A stretch of DNA of 64,000 bases, from contig NC_052349.1 in the NCBI RefSeq assembly GCF_009727055.1, forward strand, positions 31,414,262-31,478,261, in the 5' to 3' direction. Every line of letters starts with the position of its first letter. Positions within the stretch are counted from its first letter, which is position 1. Below, piece after piece: positions 13,750-25,907 of this stretch. The position numbers and the translations under genes were made by a program. The notes beneath the pieces are model-generated. The model did not search any database. It saw only the letters and a list, made by a program, of their open reading frames with translations, and was not told the DNA's origin. The DNA is from Benincasa hispida (taxonomy: Eukaryota > Streptophyta > Magnoliopsida > Cucurbitales > Cucurbitaceae).

Positions 13750-15354
13750 CATTACAAGAATTTTGGACTTTAATGTCGGTTGGAAAAAGTGAAATCGGAT
13801 GTATAATATCGGTTTTGTTTTTTTTTTTTTTAAAAAAAAACGGATCTTTGATGTCGGTTTTAAACTGACATTGTAAGGGTACCTTTAATGTCGGTTTTAA
13901 ACTGACATTAAAGACCCGCTTAATTTATCTCACTTTCTATTTCCCCCATCCTCCCCCCCATTTTTTTTCATTTCCCTCTTCACTCTCCCCCTACCTTCTT
14001 TTTCCTCTCATTCTCACACTTCCCTCTTTAGATCCTCTTCTTTCTCACTTTTCTCTTCCAAACCCTTACCATTCGTCCGTCGATCGTGGGTGAAGAGTCT
14101 GTCGTGGTGCAGATCTGCCCTTCGTGCAGGTCTGTTTGTCATGCAATCTGCACCACCGCCCCAGTCGCCTGCATCTCATCAGTTGCTTGGATCTGCTGCT
14201 AATTCAATCAAAGCACCACAGCCACATGTCTTCGTTCGCGTGTCTCCGTCGCACGCGCCACGAGGTCCGTTCTTGGCCAACTTCCGGCAACCCACGTTTA
14301 TCGTGGATCTCCATCCGTGTCATGGTACCATCGTTCGTGGGTGGATCTCGTCTGTTGCATTAAAAAAAAAAAAACGGTAGCAGCGGAGAAGAAGAAGGAA
14401 AGAAAAAAAAAAGAAGAAAGATGAAAGATGAAATACCATCCCAGTTACTTTGGTAAATTTGGCTTATGTTATTGGGTAACTTTTAGTTTATGATTCTATT
14501 TCTAAATTAGTTTTGATATTTCTTGTGGCGTTATTCGAAGTATTAGATTAATGTTATCAAACTTTGTGTTTCTGTTTTCTTCACTTTGAACTCAATCAAG
14601 ATTTTGAATGTGTTTCTCGAATTATCATTTTTCTTGAATGTTATACATTGTTAATATCGTTGGTTTCGTGGACTTTCTATATCATTATTAGAGTCGCTGA
14701 ATGTCTAGAATGCTACTTGGTTGTCTCCATGTAAATGTAGAATATGGTAAATCAAATCATTGCTGATATTTTATATATAGAATATCAATTTTTACTCGAC
14801 ATGCTAGCTTTTGGCCATTTTTCTACATGGTCTCTACTCCCAATCTTTTGATATGAGTCATCCAACTAGATTAGTAATGTTGTATCTATTGATTTTTTGA
14901 TAGATACTTGTAGAAATGATTTAGTTTGAAGGCTTTTCTTTTCATAAGTTATTCCAAACAAAATATTTCACTTGGGAGTAACTTTCAGAACGTAAAACTG
15001 AAATGTTTTATGATTTAAGATTGTACTCATACTTTTGCTATTGTGTTGTTGTTTCCAGGTTGTTTCTATAGTGGACACTTTGAACAAGTGGAAGAAGAAA
15101 GAGGCAAAATGAGTATTTGGGTTTGTTTACTTCAAGATTTTTGTTCTAGTTTAGTACTTCAAAACTCTCCTTGTAGGTTTCTTCAGACATTCTTCACGTA
15201 GGGTAGTGTAGGGATTTGTGGAGTCATTTTGTAATTTTTGAGAAATAGAAGTGTTAAGCAATTGTTTCTATTATTGTTTTAGAATAATTTATGAACTTGA
15301 AGAAGCAACAAAATTTAATTTTGTATTAGAGAAATCTTTTTCTAAATACTATAG

Positions 15355-15434
15355 GTCTTGAAGAATATCGCTTGGAGAAGGGCAAATGTCAAGAACATTA
15401 TTTTGATGTTTATGAGAAATACAAGAAGAGAGAG
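15355..15434 (+). pseudogene. Exon-like block, unidentified
   Basis: Bounded by acceptor TATAG and donor GAGAG/GTATTT. One frame reads EEYRLEKGKCQEHYFDVYEK and continues KYKKRE; another frame is also open. Charged, coiled-coil-like composition. I do not recognise the source gene. It could be part of the captured material of the CACTA element. Confidence 0.4.
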
Positions 15435-16539
15435 GTATTTTTTTAACTTGGTTATGTGTAAATCCTGATCTATTGATTGATTGTTGGATGTTTAGATTTT
15501 GTCATTGCTCCATAGAGCTGCATGTTAGATTTGTGATATGTTTCTATCTATTAGGTATTTTATTCATTGTTAGCTTTTCTTGAAGTATTTATAGAAAGAG
15601 TCTAACTCTAAGGACACGAGTCTCGAAATATATCTCAAAAGTAATCTTTAGAGTTCTTGTTTCTTATTTGATAGATAGTTGTTAAGAGTTCTCCTTTCTT
15701 ATGCTAACTACTTGTGTTTGTTGGCTTTTGAAATCACTTCTTTCTGTAAATTTTGTGGTTTATGGTGATATTTGTTTAGATTGATGGAATTTTGAACTTT
15801 GCTGAGTTTTTATTGTTGGGCTTTTCTTTTCATTGATAGGAATCGAGTCCATGAATTTGAAGGTATAAGATCAAATGCCCATGTGACAACTTTTGAGATT
15901 TGAAGTCAAGTGAGTAATTAGATCTGAGTTTCTTTAAATTATTGTTGCTTATGTTTGAATGTCTGAAGAAACCTGTAAGGAAATTTTTTGTAAATCATTG
16001 TTGTTTTTGTGACAACTTTTGAGATTTGAAGTACATTGTGAGCTAAATTTGCTTATTGATGTATGTATTCTTGAATATTCTTTTTTCGAGAATTCTGATA
16101 GTTCTGTTGAGAACAGTGGTTGTGGAATATTATTGGGAGTGTGTTTCTTTGAACAGGTTCAAGGTAAATTTTGGATTTTATTGTGGTAGCATCGTTATGC
16201 TGCCGAAAATTTTCCATTGTCTTCGTTGCTCATATCTAGGTAACCAAGCTTCTCTTCTTCAAGATCTTGAAAAAAAAAAAGATTCTCTCATTTATTCGAC
16301 TATTGAGTTTTCTTATTTTACAGGTGCAATAAAGGAGTAAAGATTTGGTATCGCAACCTCTTTATGCTTTTTCTTGGGGAACTCTAGATCCAACACATTC
16401 ACTACAAGAAGTTTGCCTTGAATGTACCGTTTATGCACATTCCCAATAAACATGGTTAGTTGAATATGAATTCTGGTCACATTTTCACTTTCAATCCTTT
16501 ATCTTGAACCTTTTTTGTTTGTGATCCTTTGAACAACAG

Positions 16540-16683
16540 TGGTCAGACAAAGATGCCTATAACCAGACACTGCTGAAGCTGGGGGGTCTGTTCAAGAAGA
16601 ATTATGAAGGGATCCATACTTACCAAGTGGAGAGGGACAGTAAACTGGCTGAGGAAATTCTTGCAGCTGGTCCAATTTTGTAA
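16540..16683 (+). pseudogene. Captured last exon of PEP carboxykinase (ATP)
   Basis: After an acceptor (GAACAACAG) an open stretch of 47 codons plus TAA begins [20 protein letters not shown] and ends [13 protein letters not shown]. This matches the conserved C-terminus of plant ATP-dependent PEP carboxykinase, the cytosolic gluconeogenic enzyme converting oxaloacetate to PEP. The nucleotide-binding and catalytic regions of the enzyme are not present anywhere nearby, so this is only a fragment. It lies within the CACTA element and was most likely carried there by it. The reading frame is intact across the exon, which suggests a recent capture or selection; neither can be decided here. Confidence 0.8.
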
Positions 16684-17486
16684 TAAGATGGTAAATGAAG
16701 CTCTTCAAGAATTTGGATGATATCATGAAATGACTAGTGTTGGGTGGATTTTACAAATGTAAGTGCGAAAGTTTCAAAGTTGAGAGTTTTTGTTCATAAA
16801 CAGGATATCAATCTTTCTTCCATGTGTAGAGGTTTTTTTCCCATTAGGCATTGATTCTTATTGCTCACAAGTACTGCTCGACCTATGATGGTTAATGTTT
16901 GGAATGCGAGTTTTACCCTAAAATCCAGATGTTAAAGTATCACGTAGACACTTAGATATATGCTTTGTCGATGTGACAAGTTTGTAGTTTTGTGGTAACT
17001 TTGTGATTATGAAAGTTTGTTCTTTTTATCAACTTAAGAATTAAACATGACATGTTTTAAGCCTCAGTCACTTTGGTAATGTAAAAAGGTCAAAGAGTAT
17101 TATTTAATTTGAAAGGTTGGATAAAAGACAATGTATGAGTTCCTACCCCATGTTTATACAATGTAACATTTATAATTGTGCTACTTTCAATGAAGAGGTA
17201 GTTAAAATAAATATGATATGTTACTTATTTGTAAGTTTTGAGGCAATATTATTTGTTTTGGCTTCTTTCTTAGACACTTGGAGGTATAGTTTGTGGGTGT
17301 GACATGTTTATAGTTTCGTGGTGACTTTATGATTCTGAAAGCTTGTTTGCTTGTTTCTGCTTGTTTGATCCATTGGTCGATCTTATTTAATTCTAATATA
17401 AACTTTGGAATTCTTTTTTGTTGTGCGTTGGATTTTGACCATTATGACTTTGTACTGATTGTGTGTGTATTTTGCATATTTGGTAG

Positions 17487-17542
17487 GAACAATTGATGAA
17501 ATGCAACATAATATTATTAAGATTGGGAACTTATACAAGAAG
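17487..17542 (+). pseudogene. Exon-like block, unidentified
   Basis: 56 bases between acceptor TTGGTAG and donor AAGAAG/GTAAGA. Frames read GTIDEMQHNIIKIGNLYKK or EQLMKCNIILLRLGTYTRR. No family recognised. Confidence 0.3.
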
Positions 17543-18404
17543 GTAAGACAATTATCATCAGGATCCGGAGATCAAATCTTATTATCATGGAATGGGTTAT
17601 TGAAGATGATATCTCTAAGTCCAATTTTTCTAATTCTTTGAGTTAAGACACTTAGTTTTGAATTTTGTTTTGCTAGACGTGCTTTTAGCTGTGTTCAGGT
17701 TTATGAGTAGTGATGTGGTCTGCCCTAGACTTGTTTCACTTTTCATATCTAACATTTGTTTCTATATTTTCATATGAGGATGTACTTAAGTCTTTTTTTT
17801 TTCTAGCAGGGATCTGGTCATTTGCCTAATTGTGAGGGTTCAATTATGCTCGTTGTTTAATGCTCCTTGTTCTGCAATTTTTTTTAATCTAATTACTGTT
17901 GTTTGACCTTTATCACCGTTCTTGGTAGGATAGTTATCCTCTTGGTTAATGTGAAGAACTAGTTTACAGAACAAATGATGTTCAGACTTCGGAATGGTCC
18001 AACAACCCTTTAGAAGGTGATGGTGTCATTTGTAAATGTGGAGACCTAGTCTATAGACCAAGATGTCGTCCATAAGTTGCAAAAAAGATTTTTGAGGTAG
18101 TCTACTCTTACGAGTTTGCCAGCCTTCTTCATTTCTTGTTTTTAAGCAATCCCACACAAATATGGAGCAAAAGCTAATGAATGGGTAGATTGCAGGCTTC
18201 CCCAAGCATTTAATATGTTTGTGAAGATGTGCAAGCTTCCCTAAGCAAAAGCTAATCTCTGTAGCCTAGTAAATTGTATATTAAGTTTGTGAAGATGTGC
18301 AACATTGAAGAATAGATGACATATTTTCCTAATGTGCAACATTATTTAATATATTTTTATAAGTTCTTATTATATGTTGTTTGCCCATTTTTCTCTACTT
18401 ACAG

Positions 18405-18500
18405 GAAGTCATGCTTTCGATTTGGATCAAATCTGTGGTGGATGGTGGAGAGTACATAACGAAGGAGCAATTGAAAGACTATTTGGAAAATACTATATAA
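18405..18500 (+). pseudogene. Exon-like block with stop, unidentified
   Basis: After acceptor CTTACAG the frame encodes EVMLSIWIKSVVDGGEYITK and then EQLKDYLENTI before TAA (31 residues). The composition is like a real C-terminal exon. I do not recognise the protein; it may be another captured host fragment or part of a transposon gene. Confidence 0.4.
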
Positions 18501-19015
18501 TGACAACAAGTGTGTGTGTACTTTTGTTTGTTTGTTTGTTTTGTTTTAGTTTGCATTTTATAGTTTAAAAGTAAGTTCTCGAACTTGTTTGGATCAAAAT
18601 TTTAATTTTGCTATGTAACACTTATGAGTTTTGGTAATTTGTTGATTACCTTGGTTTTAGAATTAAATTATCATCTCCAATTCCTCTTTTGCAACTTATT
18701 ATTATGGATTTGTGAAAGCAATTAAGAATTTATTTTGTGCATGTATAGGTTGATTACCTTGGTTTTAGGGACATGCCGTTTTTAACTTTGTGACCGACAT
18801 TAAAAATGGATTGGACAATAATTATATCGAATACACGGACAATAATTCTGGACAATAATTGAAAAAAATGGACAATAATTCTGAGCTTTAATGTCAGTTT
18901 AAAACCAACATTAAAGGGCTTTAATGTCGGTTGACAACCGACATTAAAGATAGTGTTATGAAAGCTCTTTAATGTCAGTTGTCTTTAATGTCGGTTTTCA
19001 ACTGATATTGTACAC

Positions 19016-19959
19016 CCTCTTCAATGTATTCACACATTGTGTAGATGAAATATATGCTATGGGGTTGTATTCATCTACACAAAAAGCCCGTGGAAATGTT
19101 TTTCCTTCTAAATTGTATTCATACATGTTTGTGTAGATGAAATATATGTAACAATGAACCTAAAGTTTATTGATCCAAATATATTTTCCTTTGACATGAT
19201 GAGTCATTTTGGGTCAATAGTGAAAATAATTATTGAAAATATATATTGACATTCATTGAAGAACTAGAAGATTCCTCCATTTAATAAATTGTCATGGTGT
19301 TGTGTTCTCAAGAGATTAATTATCAAACTCTCACTAGCTAAAATGGAAATTGATCATTTCCTACTTTTGGAACGAATTCATGGTTTTATGATTTTTGTTG
19401 GCACATCCAGTTGATGGTTACATATATACTTATTATTTTGATAATTGATTAGGATAATTGTTGACATCTTGTAGCTTATGTTCAAATAGCAAAACTTCTA
19501 GATCTGTATGAGATCATGTTATTGTGTGTGCTTGAACAATGACTAATGAGCTTATGACAAGAAGTCAAATATATTTCATCAAGATATGCAGTAAATGTTT
19601 AAAAAACAACAATTAAGATGATGGAGCAATTAAAATCCATGTTGAAATTGATTTTACATCAATTCATTACTTTGAACCCCTGATGGGTGGATTATTTACT
19701 ACACAATTTAAGTGTTATTAATGAGACAAAAATTTCAACAATAGGGGGAGGAATTAAGGAAAGTTGAAAAAATAAATTGAATAAAATACATAAGTATTGT
19801 CTCATTTTAATTATCATACGGACCATTTTGAACCAGAAATTTAAAAAATAATTCATTTGTAAAATATTGCAAATCAATGCTAGATGCATTTACAGAACAT
19901 TTACAATTACAAAAAAGTGACCAAGTTATATCCCAATGCAATAAGTTGTCGATACTAAT
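19016..19959 (+). other. Degraded Copia interior between CACTA insertion and pol
   Basis: AT-rich. Holds two copies of a GTGTAGATGAAATATATG segment (about 19039 and 19131). No gene can be read; by position it should be the gag/protease/integrase part of the old Copia element. Confidence 0.35.
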
Positions 19960-20625
19960 GAGTCTACAACACGCCTGAAGCGTGATAGACAAATGGATTT
20001 TAAAGATAAAAGATCCTCGAAAAAGAAGTAGTTAATCAATGACTCAGTTGAGAATATGGATATTCTCGACGAAATCCTAAATATGAGCACTCATAAAAAT
20101 CTTGAAATAAATAAGGACAATAAAGAGATCTCGATAAATTATATGTCATGACAAGAAAAAGATGACGCCATACTTAAATAAGTTGACAACATTTTTGCAT
20201 ACAATGTTGCTCACGATATTATTTGTGAAAATGAGTATTATTACTCAAATATATTGAAAAATGTCGTGACATAGAAAGGATTCACTTAGGTGGAAAGAAG
20301 CAATCCAATAAAAATAAATTCATTTTCCAAATCGTGAGAACTAGTAGCAGAATGTCAAATATGTGGGATACAAGTGAGTATTTATAAGAAAAACAAATAG
20401 AATTGGGTCGCAATATATAAAGCGAGACAAGTTTCACAATAATTCTCGAAAATAACTAGTATTGATTATGAAGAGACATATTATCCTATGGTGGATATAA
20501 TACCATGCGATATTTAATTTATATAACTATGTATGAAAAGCTTAACATGCATTTTATGGATGTAGTTATTGTACATTTATATGAATCTCTTAATAATACA
20601 TCCTTGAAAGATTAAAGGTACCAAA
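19960..20625 (+). pseudogene. Copia pol remnant (linker and reverse transcriptase start)
   Basis: Conserved pieces in changing frames: RLKRDRQMDFKDKRSSKKK, then EISINYMS, VDNIFAYNVAHDIICENED, then YKARQVSQ-F, IDYEETYYPMVD and EKLNMHFMDVVIVHLYESLN. These follow the order of the integrase-RT linker and first RT blocks of Ty1/Copia polyproteins. Multiple stops and frameshifts. Confidence 0.75.
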
Positions 20626-20652
20626 ATCATATAAGTAAAATATTAGAGAATG

Positions 20653-20683
<31 letters not shown>

Positions 20684-20834
20684 TTTTTATAAAACATTTC
20701 CGGTGAATGTAAAGTAATCATCTTATTAAATATTTGATTATATGAGGGTATAAAAATAAACCTATCTATCCTTATACTTTTATAAACACCACATGAGATT
20801 TACTATACATTATATATATGTGTGCGTGTGTGTA

Positions 20835-20922
20835 TTGATGATTTGAGCAGAAACTCCTGAAGAGGTTTCAAAGGCAGTAGAGTTCCTTAAGAAATAAATT
20901 GAGATGATAAGTTTTGCTTTTC
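20835..20922 (+). pseudogene. Copia pol remnant (RT, TPEE block)
   Basis: Reads TPEEVSKAVEFLKK, stop, IEM, matching the Copia RT segment between the YVDD box and the RNase H domain. It ends abruptly at about 20922, where unrelated reversed Copia sequence starts. A (TA)n(GA)n run at 20658-20690 lies just upstream. Confidence 0.65.
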
Positions 20923-20924
20923 GC

Positions 20925-23209
20925 AGTGTCGTAATGCTAGGGCACAACGTTGCAACGCTACTGTATAGTAGCCACTATATAGACGCAAAAACCTTTGATT
21001 CTTCTCCGATTTGGGCCTCGATTTCACCAGAAAAACATTGGAAACTGCAGGAATGACTTAAGACTATGATTTACAAACTCTAGAATAGGAATTATGCCCA
21101 AAACAACAGGCCCTTACAAATGAAATTTGTAAAAATAAAGCTATAAATCTAACAGACCAATCCCAAAACATCCAAAGTTGCAAAAACATTCAACATCCAT
21201 TCATCACATGAATAATACATAATGTATGTCCACCATTAAACTGAAATTCAATTCTAGAAAAATAAAAATTGGGACCAAGAACGCCGCTCTGATATCAATT
21301 GAAGGGAATCGTGAGGTTTGCAGCGGAAGTTGGATGGTCCAAATTTTCAATTTTCACATAATTAAATACATAGAAGAATAATTATGCATTTTAAGATTCC
21401 ACAACATGCTTATCGATGAAGGAATTGTGGAAGAATTAAAACTTACCCTTGAAGCTAAAAGGTCTTCACATATTTCCTCGATCCAATCACGAACTTTCCT
21501 CGAAACTCGAACTTCCAAAATGACAGCGAACACAAAAAAAGACACTACCAAGAGGTCGACCTCTGTATTCACCATAGAAGATGAGAATCATAAGGGGTGA
21601 GATCTGTTATCTTTTTTGGAAGAGGGAGAGGATTTTTTAGAGATGAAAAAGAAAACTTTTTTATTCTTTGTGTTCTTGGGGGTTATTTTAGAGAAATCAC
21701 AAAAAGACACTCTCTTTTGTGAAGAAAACGAAGAAAATGTCAAAACCACCTACATCCCTTTTGGCCACACGATTACTAGAGAGAAAAAATAGGGAGGGAG
21801 TTATTCAATTAATTTAATTCAAAATTAAAAATTGAAGATATATATATATATATATATATAAAAACTTATTATATGTATATATAACTATATGTTATATCAA
21901 ATATAACACATAACTTATAGTTTTTATATTGTATCAAATACAATATAACCTATAGTTTTTATTTCTCTAAATCATTCATGGTATTTAGTATAAATCACAT
22001 TTATACTAAATTTAATTATATGAATCTCATCCATATAACTAGTATTTGAATCATATTCAAATATTTAATTCCTCTAAAAATAAATTGTATGTTACAATAT
22101 ATCGAATATATTATATTAATTATATCATATATAATTAATTCCCTCAATTAATTTGAATAATTCAAATAAATCAAAATTAATTCTCGATAATCCCGGTTGT
22201 GCTACAGAGGGGACTTTATGGACTTGTAGATTGAAGCTCAAATGGTACTTGAAAATTAATTAAACTCCTTTAATTAAATTATCCAACATCCATTAACTGT
22301 CGGTCACTCTACTAAAGACCGAAAACTGCAGTCTTCGCACTACAGATATATTTTCGTGTTCCTTGGATATAACGAGTCAAGAGTGCGATGACCCTTCACA
22401 ATCTGCTGGTAAATATAGTTGGACCAAAATTACCGTTTTTCCCTTGTAGTTACATATAACTCCTTAAGTATCACTAATCCCTCTAATGGACAATAAGTTG
22501 TAGTCCAACTATGACCAAATCTCTCTCAGGTCAAGAGAGGGTATGGCCACATTGTTCAAGCCTCAGAATGAGTCCTTAAGGGAGCAATTTATCTACTTAT
22601 CTCGACAACAGAGAATGAGTGAATTTTGTCTTGTGTAGTTATGTTCCCAGCTCCCTGTTCAGACAAATTCTCAAAAAGATAGACATATAGAGTCGACGAT
22701 CTAGTCACTCTTACCTATGCAAATCAAAGAACCATCTTCATAGGCAGGAGTTCACACAACTCACTCTGGATTCAGGTTATGTTACCTATGATCATCTTGG
22801 TGAAATGTTAGTCTCTACTATTGACGACGTTATATAATGAGACTAGTCATTTTCTAGTTCAGTCTTATACAAACTCTTTATATAGGATACCCCCACTCAC
22901 ATGTCTCTACATGAATGATCAGGATCAGATCATTTGTAGCACTTTACAATACTTGTAATATCTACAAAGCGGGTCGTATCCGTAGTTTCACCAGGATAAG
23001 GTATCTAACCTTATCCATCTACTACATACCATTTAGGTTATCATTTAAACATGATCCACTAGTATGTCTCTACATACATGTTTAAATTACATAAAATAAC
23101 CTAGGATCTTCATTTATTGGATTGAGTGTATGCTCGTAAAATAACAATTATTTTTATAGTAACAATTTGTTTATACAGAGTTTACAAACTAAGAGAATAC
23201 AAGAGAGAT
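20925..23209 (-). mobile_element. Reversed Copia fragment: 5' LTR, primer site and leader
   Basis: On the minus strand: an LTR (23209 to 21300), then AT and a primer site at 21297-21286 that differs by one base from TGGTATCAGAGC, then leader down to about 20925. The LTR is related to the solo LTR at 52569-54404. Its outermost bases (about 16-20) are absent, and no target duplication can be matched at either edge, so it is a fragment or the result of a deletion. It interrupts the pol of the older Copia element. Confidence 0.7.
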
Positions 23210-23239
23210 TTAGAATACCAGTTCCAGTAGTACGAGGCT

Positions 23240-23409
23240 AGCCAATAGTGTTCTTATATGAAGATAAAGCATAAAGTACTAACGTCACTATTCAACGAAT
23301 TTCTTCAAAAGATGACTTGGGAGACTTAGTGATGAAGGTGTTACCTGCAACAACATTTGAGAAGTTAAACACAGAACACTTGTATGTGACAACCAAGAGT
23401 ATTAAGTGA
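23240..23409 (+). pseudogene. Copia pol C-terminus (RNase H end)
   Basis: Reads PIVFLYEDKA, then IQRISSKDDLGDLVMKVLPA and TTFEKL, ending at TGA 23407-23409. This is the conserved end of Copia RNase H (YEDNA... SSDNLADLFTK... LP...F). It resumes the old Copia element after the reversed insertion and lies just ahead of the polypurine tract and 3' LTR. Confidence 0.75.
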
Positions 23410-23628
23410 TTTTTCTATGAGGGAGAGTAAATATGTTGCACTATTTTTCCATTAACTATGGTTTTGTCCCATTGGATTTTCTTAGCAAGGTTTTTAATGA
23501 GGCAGTTGTTAAAGTATATGAATGAGTACTTTTTTTTTTCCTTCACAAGGTTTTTATCCCATTGGATTTTTCCTAGTAAGGTTTTAATGATGCATATATT
23601 CTATATACTATAGATATCTAAGTGGGAA

Positions 23629-23907
23629 TATCATAAATATGATAATTATGTAGATGTCCATGCATAACCTCCATAGGTTAAAACTCATCCATTAACCTCT
23701 CCAATTAATCCCCATAATTATCTTATCCCCTCTTTTTGTTTTATTCTTATAACCACCATTCTCACAACTCTATAAATAGAGGCTGTAGAGATCATTTGAA
23801 AATATACCACAATATACATAATACATATGTTCTCTTTTTCTTTCTTCCTCCAATATCTTTCTCTTGTGTTCTTATGTCCGTTCTTCTTTTCTCTCTATTT
23901 CATAACA
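23629..23907 (+). repeat. 3' LTR of the old Copia element
   Basis: 279 bp; nearly colinear with 11927-12195, including the TATAAATAGAGG box and the CATAACA end. The polypurine tract AAGTGGGAA abuts its start. Confidence 0.8.
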
Positions 23908-23912
23908 GTTCA

Positions 23913-25390
23913 TGATTATTTCAAAATATTTGAAATGTTTAACTAGTTCATTATTATCATTATTTTTAAATTTCGATTTTGTTTTCGTTGTTTATTAATT
24001 TTTGTTGATATTCATTTAATGCATAATATTTGAAATTAATGTTTCTTTCATTTTAGGAGATTTCTTTTATTTTCTTCCATATTTCTAGTTGAAATTTGAT
24101 CACTTCTTAGTTCAGATCTCAAGTATATGTTGAATATATTAGAAAATGTGTATTTACATCACATATACAACAATTTATTTTTTTAGGATGTTTACAAATA
24201 TACTGAAAAATGTAAATATACCTAACATTGCATATATTGTTCAGTATATAAGACAATATATTGTATAAATTATTCTGTTCATGCACTTACCAAATATACA
24301 ATTTAAATATACATCGAATATTTTGTACTATATATGTCAAATATACTTGGTTTTCTCCTTCAAAGTTTCTTGTCGATTATTGCTTTCGTTTATGAGGAGG
24401 ACTATTTTTGGATTTTTTTAAAAAAAAAACCTTTCCGACTCATGTAAATTTTTTAAAAAAATTGTCGTCTTTTTGACGTTTATAATCGCGGCAAATTTTC
24501 CTTCTAATATTCTAGTAGAAAATATAGAAAGTTTGGACAATTATGCAAGGGAACCTATTTACCTCAGCTATCTTCTTTTAGATAACATTTTCTGCTTATC
24601 ATTTATTTTGGTCATTAAGTTTTTAAATATCATTTTGTAGGTGGTAATTGTTGATCAACATTTTTTAATATAAAATTAAAATAAGAATTAAATTACAAGT
24701 TCAGTCTTAGGTTTACTATTTGCCATTCAAGCTTTAAAAGTGTCTAATAAAATTTTAAATTTTTAAATTTGTGTCATTTGGTTTATGAACTTCAAACAGT
24801 GTCTAATAAGTCATTGAAATTTCAATTGTATGTCTAATAAGCCTTTTACCCATTCGACATTCTTAAAAATTAAAAAATCTACTATACACTAAATTAAAAG
24901 TAAAATTCTACTAGACATAAAGTTAAATTTTAATCTAATACATGAATTAATTCTTGCAAAGTTTGACTCTACGTACAATGGGTTTAGTATGACAACTAAG
25001 GGTTTACTTGATAACGATTCCATTTTTTATTTTCTGTTTCTGTTTTTCATTTTTTTTAGAAACTGATTGTTTGATAACTGTTTCCGTTTCTTGTTTCTAA
25101 AATTCGAAAAACTAAGAGCTAAATTTGTTTCATTTCTATTGTATTGTACTTGTTCCCCCATAAGATTTAAAAGCCAGCCCTGCCAAATGACAGCATGGTC
25201 TTGGGTTCAAATCTTAGGTTGAAAGATTTTTTCCTCTTTTTTATATTTCTTTATCATCTATGCATATATAATATATATATATATATATTATATGCATATT
25301 TTTAGTTTTTAATTTTTAATTTTACAATATGTATATTTATTTAATATTTTAAATTTTAAATTCTTTATTTTTAGTACATTAAAACTAAGT
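23913..25390. other. AT-rich DNA, no gene seen
   Basis: Between the Copia target duplication and the Gypsy LTR. Poly-T runs, a (TA)n tract near 25268-25290. No coding signature or paired element termini. Confidence 0.5.
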
Positions 25391-25907
25391 TAGAATGTAA
25401 CATCTTGAGTTTTAGATAGACTAAGAGTAATTATTTCAAAATTATTGAAATCTGTTTTTTTAATTCTGGAATCTTTAGAATCAAATTTGAAGTTGTTTGG
25501 GTTAAATTTTGTATGAGATGAGAAATTTTGAGTTTATTTGATAAAGGAGTTGAACTTTTGTGAATTTAAAATTGATTTAGATTTAAAGGAATTAGAATTT
25601 AAAAAGAAAAATGGGAAAATATGGGTTCAAGTTTTATTCCATTCAATTTTGGAGTTTGGATTCAAAATTGAATTGATTAATTAGGAGAAGATAATTGATT
25701 TAGATTATTTGGATTTAATTTAAGGAATATTGGATAAATTATTTTGGATTTATTTGGGTGGATTTATGGAGGTTTTAGAAAGAGAAATAAGATATATATT
25801 AAAGAATTAGGTTAGGTTTAAAAAAAAAAACCCTTGAACTGCGTGCAAGCTTTCTTTACTCTTCTTTTTCCTCACGCTCTACGACTTCCAACAACCCAGC
25901 TACCGTT

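Larger units (their letters stand above)
13750..19015 (+). mobile_element. CACTA (En/Spm) transposon carrying host gene fragments
   Basis: Left end CATTACAAGAA (13750) is one change from the CACTA terminus, followed by subterminal repeats built on TTTAATGTCGGTTTT and its complement (13769-13920). A matching cluster of direct and inverted copies lies at about 18875-19012. The canonical right terminus TTCTTGTAGTG is missing, so the right boundary is approximate. No transposase was recognised. The interior has a GC-richer leader-like block (about 14030-14400) and several exon-like blocks with good splice sites (15355-15434, 16540-16683, 17487-17542, 18405-18500), one of them recognisable as PEP carboxykinase. 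This is the pattern of a gene-capturing, non-autonomous element. Orientation is given as that of the captured exons. Confidence 0.75.
11927..23907 (+). mobile_element. Old Ty1/Copia retrotransposon, Ale/Retrofit-like, split by nested insertions
   Basis: Two short direct LTRs (11927-12195 and 23629-23907) face the same way and are flanked by GTTCG (11922-11926) and GTTCA (23908-23912), a 5-bp target duplication with one change. Behind the 5' LTR, CGTTACTTGCACGAG resembles the CGTTATCAGCACGAG primer site used by this Copia group. A polypurine tract (AAGTGGGAA, about 23620-23628) precedes the 3' LTR. Between them lie decayed pol pieces on the plus strand, a CACTA element (13750 to about 19015) and a reversed Copia fragment (about 20925-23209). 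The pol is full of stops; the element is dead. Confidence 0.8.

Noticed and set aside
14090..14380. 96- and 79-residue overlapping open frames in a GC-richer block
   Set aside because: Two overlapping frames without recognisable domains inside a CACTA element; probably leader sequence, though a captured first exon is possible.
25150..25230. tRNA- or SINE-like B box (GGTTCAAATC)
   Set aside because: No matching A box, stem pairs or poly-A tail could be found.
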